The position numbers were made by a program, and so were the translations under genes. Shown here piece by piece: positions 1 through 10,477 of a stretch of DNA of 10,477 bases; position 1 is the stretch's first letter, and every line of letters starts with the position of its first letter. The stretch is from NCBI GenBank assembly GCA_003024985.2, contig PXIH01S0001113.1; one strand, given 5' to 3'. Below the pieces are notes generated by a model, which was not told where the DNA came from, did no database searches, and saw only the letters and a list, made by a program, of their open reading frames with translations. This DNA comes from Euperipatoides rowelli. Taxonomy: Eukaryota; Onychophora; Udeonychophora; Euonychophora; Peripatopsidae.

Positions 1-311
1 AAAAAAGCTTAGCAAAATGTAAAGTCCTGAGTGGCTTATTTCTTTCCAGCTTCGCTCCCTGTCATCCGGCTATGCCACTCTATTATTATTAGGGTAAATC
101 TTAAATGTTTTATTATAAAAATATCCATATTGGCCTGGTCTACCTTAACTGGCAATCCCCAGAAGATGGCCATGGATAAACATTTCACAGTTTACATTTG
201 CTCAAGGTTATGAACAACTGCAAGAATTACTGATAATTGATTGTTGCAATAGGAACTGAATTAACTGCAACCAAACTATAATTCCAATGTACATACACAT
301 TAAAAAGTTTC

Positions 312-354
312 TCTTTCCCTATACGCTACAGTCAATGTAGTGTACAGGGAGAAA
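312..354. repeat. Imperfect 19-bp hairpin with 5-nt loop
   Basis: Arms 312-330 and 336-354 match at 15 of 19 positions when one is reverse complemented. All four differences are transitions. The loop is gtcaa. It may be a folded-back repeat remnant. Confidence 0.6.
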
Positions 355-465
355 TAAAGTTTACTTTTTTAATTTCCAATGAAATTGTACAGTATTTGAC
401 CATAACTTTTTAATGTTTGATTTTAAGGACATTATATCCAATTACTATTGAAAAGTTTACTTTAT

Positions 466-535
466 AGGGGCCTTAGTCCTTACCCCTATCAGGGCACTGC
501 CCCTGAACCCCACTGACAAGTTATCTTCCTAGCCC
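466..535. repeat. GC-rich island with a CAGGG/CCCTG hairpin
   Basis: A short block rich in CCCC and GGGG runs contains CAGGG-cactgc-CCCTG at about 490-505 and contrasts sharply with the AT-rich surroundings. A second C-rich patch lies at 630-656. It looks like the end of an unclassified repeat. No target duplication was found. Confidence 0.35.
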
Positions 536-1034
536 CACTGTCTCCTTTTTAAAAGTTTTACTAATTCAAATTCAGATTTAACGTTTAAGAAATTTGGATT
601 GTTTAAAGTTGGCAGGTCTGTGGATGTGATCCTCCAGCCCCCCTTCCCCAGGGACCAAAAATATAGCTATGCCGACACTGAAAAATATTACATTTTTAAA
701 CTTTTTTTAATAAAAAATTGATCACATAGTTTTAATAGTTCTATGAATATTTTATACAAAAATTAAATATATTAATATAATATATACAGTATGTTGTTAA
801 AATCTTGTGGATATATTCTGTACATATCCACTGGCCAGCAAATTCCGGAGCACCTTTTAGTCCATTAACAAATAATGTATGATTGAATGTCACATGACTA
901 AATGGCTAGCTCTTAACCTTTTTAATCATTTTTACACAGCTTTAGCTCAACTATTAACTAATTAACAGCTGTTTATTGGTTAAATGATACTCCTGAGCTT
1001 ACTAGGCAGACACTTATTTCTAATCATTTGTTAG

Positions 1035-1050
1035 CAGTGCCATCTATTGG
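1035..1050 (-). promoter_or_regulatory. CTCF-like motif candidate
   Basis: On the minus strand the sequence reads CCAATAGATGGCACTG. It fits the animal CTCF core CCASYAGRKGGCRS at all but one position (A instead of C/G at the fourth base). A single motif match can be chance, and this string is also common in dispersed invertebrate repeats. Confidence 0.25.
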
Positions 1051-1813
1051 TGTTTAGAATTATTTGAAATAATATATGTGAAGGGTTGCATTTTGAGATC
1101 AAAAATTAAGATTTTAAACTGTTAANTTTTTTTTTCTTTCATTCAATGGCACCATATTGGCAATGCAATGTGGTTTAGAAGTAGTATATAATGCTGGAAA
1201 TAATTTATTGTTTAAGAATTAAAACTAAAAGAAAATATGTTTCAAAAACTAACTCGTTTCCTAATTTAGTATGATAGGAATAAATTTTAGTGTCATTAAA
1301 GCTTCTAATTTTGTTCACCAGGTCTTTAGGAGCTTACTCACATGACACAGACTTTATACCTTTCAAGTGTACTGACATGAAAGGAACAGCAAAGAAATCA
1401 TACATCAGATCCTTGTATTTTTTTAATCCTGCTTGTAAATCACTTAACACTTCGTTAAAAGAGCACATAAGATATTGGTATGAACTGGACGGCACATTGC
1501 CTTCTTTCCAACTTCTCATTCTCAGATAAATTTAACATTATTTCTGAATTGTGCAAAGAGAAGCCGGGGATAATGGTGACCAATCAATCCGTTACAGGAT
1601 TTATCAGGTCAGACACAACTTTTATGAACAAGATTTGAATTTTAAATTTTTTTTCCAAGGCAAGCTCTTACAGGACGTTATGATCATTGAAAGATCGTGA
1701 TTAACTCTCAGACTTTTTCAATTGTGAAAAGGGTTAAGAAATTAAAAATCATTTTAAGTGAGGTTAGGAAATGTTTGAAAATTGTTTTTTCAACGAATAA
1801 TTTTTTTTTTTAA

Positions 1814-1873
1814 CCCTATATCGGGCGCAATATGAAAAGACACATGGTCGAGTGCAATGCATCTGACAGATAC
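1814..1873 (+). repeat. Left terminus of piggyBac-like element: terminal repeat, 30-bp spacer, internal repeat
   Basis: The terminal repeat is at 1814-1830, the spacer at 1831-1860 and the internal repeat ATCTGACAGATAC at 1861-1873. The long spacer corresponds to the 3' end of a piggyBac element. Confidence 0.75.
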
Positions 1874-2213
1874 CGTTTTCAATTACTTAGTCTATTGGAC
1901 TCAAATTTTTTTTTTATCATTATTTCTAATAAAAATGTATTTAATATTAACTTTATAAATCCTATTTCATAATATTTTATTATGTACGCAAATATATTTT
2001 TTTTTTTACAAAAAGACAACTATACATAAAAAAAAAAGTGATATCTACAAAATATTGTTTAGTACAATAATGATAATTGTTGACATTTATTTATATACCA
2101 ATTGTTTGTTATACTTAAATAACAAGTTTTAAAATGTAAATGATTTTTGTAAAAAAAAAATATTTTTGAAATTAACATATAATGTCCAATAGGAATAAAC
2201 TGTTGCATCAACT

Positions 2214-2234
2214 GGCGCAATGAATCTAATAGAT
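2214..2234 (+). repeat. Internal extra copy of the piggyBac-like end motif
   Basis: GGCGCAATGAATCTAATAGAT repeats the inner terminal-repeat core GGCGCAA, a 3-bp spacer and ATCTnAnAGAT, as at the right terminus but on the + strand. The outer CCCTnTA part is missing. It is a third, degenerate copy of the transposase-binding-like module. Confidence 0.6.
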
Positions 2235-2376
2235 CAAAATTGACCTCCGTGACCTTGAGGACTTGCAATCATAAACTTTTTTATATCTATTGAAAGAGGA
2301 GATCATGCTAGGAAGGTACATGGTGGTGGGGGTTTCTACTTACTAAAATAAAGCTGCGATTTAAAAAATAACACAT

Positions 2377-2409
2377 GTATCTGTCAGATCAGTTGCGCCT
2401 GGCGTAAAG
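2377..2409 (-). repeat. Right terminus of piggyBac-like element: internal repeat, 3-bp spacer, terminal repeat
   Basis: Read on the minus strand, the terminal repeat runs 2409-2393, the spacer is 2392-2390 and the internal repeat ATCTGACAGATAC runs 2389-2377. The short spacer corresponds to the 5' end of a piggyBac element. Confidence 0.75.
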
Positions 2410-2838
2410 TTAAAAAAAAGATAGTGATTAAATTTTAATATGAGTAGTATATTCCTTTTATCAATTAGCAATATCTTTCCAATCTAGTATAGGTTGAACT
2501 TTTTTGACGTTAGTGTTTAAGTGGGAGGATAATCATTATTTTCAATGGCCATGAACCAGATCATTTCCTGTGTCACAGATATTGTAACCAAGAATGTGCC
2601 TGTGGTATGATTTATTTGGGATCATATTCTAGATGCAGTGTGGTTGTGGTAAGGTTTTTAGGAAGGCACCTTCACGGTTAGCTGTGTTTAAGAATCCGAG
2701 CTTTCTGTAGTAGTTGAGCTTCCGATTCCTAAAGTAAAAATGTAAAATAATGGTATTATCTATTGAGAGTCCCGCTTACCCTGGCTTGGTATATCTAGTA
2801 AAAGGTGTATGTACGGAAGTAATACTTGAAAATAGTAA

Positions 2839-2935
2839 GTAGATTCAAAAATATGATTTATGATAACACAATACTATTTGGAATATATCGATATATAACA
2901 ATAATTATTATTCATAAATATATTGTAGAATCTAC
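2839..2935. repeat. 97-bp near-palindrome centred on ATATATCGATATAT
   Basis: The left arm starts GTAGATTC (2839-2846) and the right arm ends GAATCTAC (2928-2935). The homology continues inward as AATAT and TTTATGA with small mismatches and gaps for about 28 bp. A perfect 14-bp palindrome sits near the centre (2883-2896). It is likely a fold-back element or an AT-rich hairpin. Confidence 0.6.
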
Positions 2936-3095
2936 ATTGGTTTGTTACTTAGAATGGTAATTTGCACAAACTAACTAAATTACGGTTATTAAAATTTCCG
3001 CTGTTCGATTTCCAATTTTATATGATGGTTTAGGCTAATAATATATTAGTCCATGTACCTCAAGGTTGAATTTCCTTTTGTCTTCTCTATCTCAG

Positions 3096-3393
3096 GCTGT
3101 ACGTATAGGTTTGTTGGATGTCAGGATCAGCCACTGTTTATTGCACAGGCAGCAACTGTAGTGTTTCGTCTAGCTAAATTGTCTGGCTTGACTATTTCAA
3201 TGGAAGGTTAGACCAGATAGTATAAGTCTCTGAGTCTTAGCAAGAACATGGTCAAGCGTATTCTTCTTTTATACCAACTGGTCGGATTCTCAAGACATTG
3301 GCAAGTGATTTACATGCCCAACTGTCCTATCATTATTCTGATGTACATCCTGGTTCTGAGATGCTTTCCACTCAGTCCAAGTTGTATGTAGGT
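3096..3393 (+). pseudogene. Unclassified coding-like patch, broken between frames
   Basis: Positions 3096-3206 are open for 37 codons and are bounded by an acceptor-like ttctctatctcag and a donor-like GAAG|gttaga. The frame ends at TAG right after that donor. A second open run of 51 codons (3241-3393) lies in another frame and contains segments such as TGRILKTLASDLHAQL. Both have mixed, protein-like composition and are less AT-rich than their surroundings. I do not recognise the family. If spliced, 3096-3206 would leave phase 1, which cannot join directly to LARGE exon A (phase 0). It may be a decayed retroelement or a fossil exon, or it may be chance. Confidence 0.25.
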
Positions 3394-3802
3394 TGAAAGG
3401 ACGTAGACTAGACTAAATGGAGTTCCAGGTAGTTTGCAGAGCAGATGAAAGTAATTCTCTAATGTTTCAAGCCAATTGCTTGAAATGCTCTTTTATTATA
3501 GCATTCAACTTTGTTAAGCAATTATATTTTATATATGTAATAGTATTTGACATTCTAATTATTTGTTATTTCCTAGCTTAGCCATTCTAATCTCTCTCTT
3601 CCAATTAGTATCTCCTTACAATAGTTTATTATTTATGACAGTTACTTTGAAATTATCTTCAATGTATAATAACCATTATATTTTACAATTATACTGTATT
3701 TTAGGACACAGTATCTTATATTTACTAATATAATTCTACAGCATATTAGAAATGGAATAAATATGATTTATTACATATTTATAATAGATTGTTTATTATT
3801 CT

Positions 3803-3844
3803 GTTAATCATGAATATGCAGTCATTCTGATATTCATGATTAAC
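3803..3844. repeat. Perfect 15-bp inverted repeat with 12-nt loop
   Basis: GTTAATCATGAATAT (3803-3817) is followed by gcagtcattctg and then ATATTCATGATTAAC (3830-3844), an exact reverse complement. Complementarity stops sharply outside the arms, and no target duplication was seen. Confidence 0.75.
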
Positions 3845-5453
3845 TGTACATTTATTATTTGCTTGTTTTATGACCCTTGTTTGTCAAATCATTATACACT
3901 GTATAATTGTGACAGACTAAACTTGACTCACTCATTAAGGCCAAGGTTAGGACTATTGATATGTGCTTTCCTTAATAACACTGTATAAATCTTGTTAGAT
4001 TTAGCAGTGAAAAATGTCAAACTTCAAAAAACTGCCATTAAAAATATCACTTCTACACTCTTGAGTAGCATATCTGAGTTATTGTCATTATACTCCTTCT
4101 CTTCGTGTGAATTTTAATGAGGAGGGTGTAAAAAGACTTGTTCATTTCAAGCCAGTAGATTACATGTGCATTTAGTGTAGTCAGGGATTGGCAGTGATAA
4201 AATATATTTTCTGTTACCCGATTGGTTTACTCTTCAAAGTGGGTATAATGTAAATTAATGAGTATGAATGTGCAAATATGGGGATATTCGAAATTGAACA
4301 TGCTTTCATCAAAATCCATGAAATTCTTGCATTATTTGTATTTTGTTCTCGGCATTTATGTATTGTTTAGCATTAAAACAAATATTTAAAGATGCCAGTA
4401 ACATGAATAAATCAAATGTTTTTTTTAATCAATTTTCGTATTCTGGGGCAAAGCCTTAAAAAAAAAATATAAATCCCTTTTTCTTTAACCGTGTCAGAGT
4501 GCATTGAAGTTATGTAAAACATGAAACTACTCTTCCATGAGTTGGATACTATGCTACCACTTTTAATATCACTAAGAACACTAATTAACAAGCTTTAAAG
4601 TGTCCAGTATATATTGTGTTATAACATTGGTGTTAGGTAGTGGCTGTAAGGCTGGGTCCAAATGTTTATGGTCCACCATTTATCAAAGCTTACACACTTG
4701 CTATGCATACGACAAAGAAGAAGAACAAGGCTTCAAGTTATATATAATCTCATTTGGTGCTTATTACAGTAAAACATATAAACAAATAAAATATAAACAA
4801 TTACAATAAGGAAGTGCATAGCTTAACAGGTACTGGTATTATAAAAGACTGCTACCGACTAACCCTGTTGTTATACGGTTGTCGCACACCAAATATGATG
4901 TGAATGCAGAGTGCTTTTAAAGAGGTGGTCTTCCCGTTACAGATGAAAGCACTAAGTTAAAGTGAAAAGTGATGTGAAAGGGTGCTGGTGTAGAATGAGC
5001 TAAATCAAACTATACAATTCTTTTTTATAGAGTTTTCATTGTCAAATCTCACTAGTATGATGAAGCTAGGCATTACAAAACAAATTCCAAAATAGCATCA
5101 CTTTTACGTGACAAAGACAAATATAACCCCAAAATATAATCAATGCAATCTTGGGATATCAACAATGACTTTTTAAATATAAATGGTTAATCTTTATGTA
5201 TTAAAACTTAGCCTTGAAGTGCTAACAGTTGAGTTTTCAAAAATAAACACTTGAATCGTGGATAAGAACAACTTATAATTAGTTTGTAGAAAACTTTGGT
5301 GATCTTAAGTATCACTTTTAGTTCATGTTAATGCCTTATTAGTTTTACCTTTCATTTTTTTATGCCTACCTGGATATCATTTTGTAAAAGTTCCTGAGGG
5401 AATCTAATGAATACTGTGACAAATTAAAGTTGTTTAATTGTAATTATTTTCAG

Positions 5454-10439
<4,986 letters not shown>

Positions 10440-10477
10440 GTAAGATTTATTATATAGTTATATATACACAGTATATA

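Larger units (their letters stand above)
1..1809. other. Non-coding stretch, probably upstream LARGE intron or intergenic
   Basis: AT-rich sequence with no recognisable exon. It holds the imperfect hairpin near 312-354, two C-rich islands (466-535 and 630-656) in otherwise AT-rich DNA, a CTCF-like motif at 1035-1050 and an ambiguous base (N) at 1126 beside a T run. Two overlapping open frames on opposite strands around 1290-1529 (79 and 61 codons) match no family I recognise. Confidence 0.6.
1814..2409 (-). mobile_element. piggyBac-like miniature element (MITE), decayed
   Basis: The element is 596 bp, flanked on each side by TTAA (1810-1813 and 2410-2413), the target site of piggyBac transposases. 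It starts CCCTATATCGGGCGCAA (1814-1830). Its other end, read on the minus strand, is CTTTACGCCAGGCGCAA (2409-2393). These match at 11 of 17 positions and all six differences are transitions, as expected from decay of one ancestral terminal repeat. A second, exact 13-bp inverted pair, ATCTGACAGATAC, lies at 1861-1873 and 2377-2389. It is 30 bp inside the left terminus and 3 bp inside the right one. From memory, piggyBac has a terminal repeat and an internal repeat separated by 3 bp at its 5' end and 31 bp at its 3' end, so the 5' end here would be on the right. The interior is AT-rich with no convincing transposase, so the element is non-autonomous. Confidence 0.8.
2414..5453. other. Non-coding stretch upstream of LARGE exon A
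   Basis: About 3 kb with no recognised exon. 2500-2760 and 3060-3480 are less AT-rich and hold broken coding-like patches. 2839-2935 is a near-palindrome, and 3803-3844 holds a perfect 15-bp inverted repeat. A 69-codon frame at 4600-4809 resembles nothing I know. The last bases form the pyrimidine-rich acceptor of LARGE exon A, so this is most simply LARGE intron. Confidence 0.6.

Noticed and set aside
1126-1126. Ambiguous base N beside a T run
   Set aside because: Assembly or base-call uncertainty rather than biology.
1290-1529. Overlapping + (79 codon) and - (61 codon, 1334-1519) open frames
   Set aside because: No family recognised on either strand. The minus frame is closed by a stop just upstream of its ATG (TAA at 1534-1532). 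A donor-like GTGAGTAAG at its end is not enough to call an exon.
2059-2268. 69-codon minus-strand frame inside the piggyBac-like element
   Set aside because: Too short for a transposase, no DDBD-type motif, and its second half is AT-driven low complexity. It overlaps the internal repeat module.
4600-4809. 69-codon + frame
   Set aside because: No recognisable motif, and its C-terminal part is AT-driven K/Y/Q-rich sequence. An alternative frame over the same bases is equally open.

Overview
This window is a draft-quality (one N at 1126), strongly AT-rich piece of an animal nuclear genome. Its only confidently recognisable gene is the 3' part of a LARGE-type glycosyltransferase gene on the + strand. 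Six exons (5454-5541, 5628-5752, 6035-6190, 7537-7643, 9161-9233, 10315-10439) are bounded by GT and AG. They join without a frame break into 224 complete codons plus 2 bases, covering most of the C-terminal GT49 (beta-1,3-glucuronyltransferase) domain, including its DID metal-binding motif. The first ~467 residues (signal anchor, coiled coil, GT8 xylosyltransferase domain) and the last ~64 residues lie outside the window.

LARGE with spliceosomal introns indicates a metazoan. The AT content, the modest intron sizes (86 bp to about 1.5 kb) and the decayed hAT- and piggyBac-type miniature elements fit an invertebrate, but the sequence alone does not fix the phylum. As far as I recall Drosophila lacks LARGE, so a fly is unlikely.

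Layout: 1-5453 is non-coding and is probably an upstream LARGE intron. It holds a 596-bp piggyBac-like miniature transposon (1814-2409, TTAA on both sides), several inverted repeats, a GC-richer block, and an unclassified coding-like patch around 3096-3393. From 5454 to the right edge is the LARGE exon array. Intron 4 carries a 429-bp hAT-type miniature element (8621-9049) with a perfect 8-bp target duplication, ending 111 bp before the next exon. The remaining intron sequence is AT-rich with short homopolymers and hairpins.

No operon, CRISPR array, rRNA, tRNA or complete autonomous transposon was found. The two most interesting observations are the piggyBac-like element, whose asymmetric 30-bp/3-bp spacing of internal repeats mirrors the known 31/3 layout of piggyBac itself, and the well-delimited hAT insertion inside LARGE.
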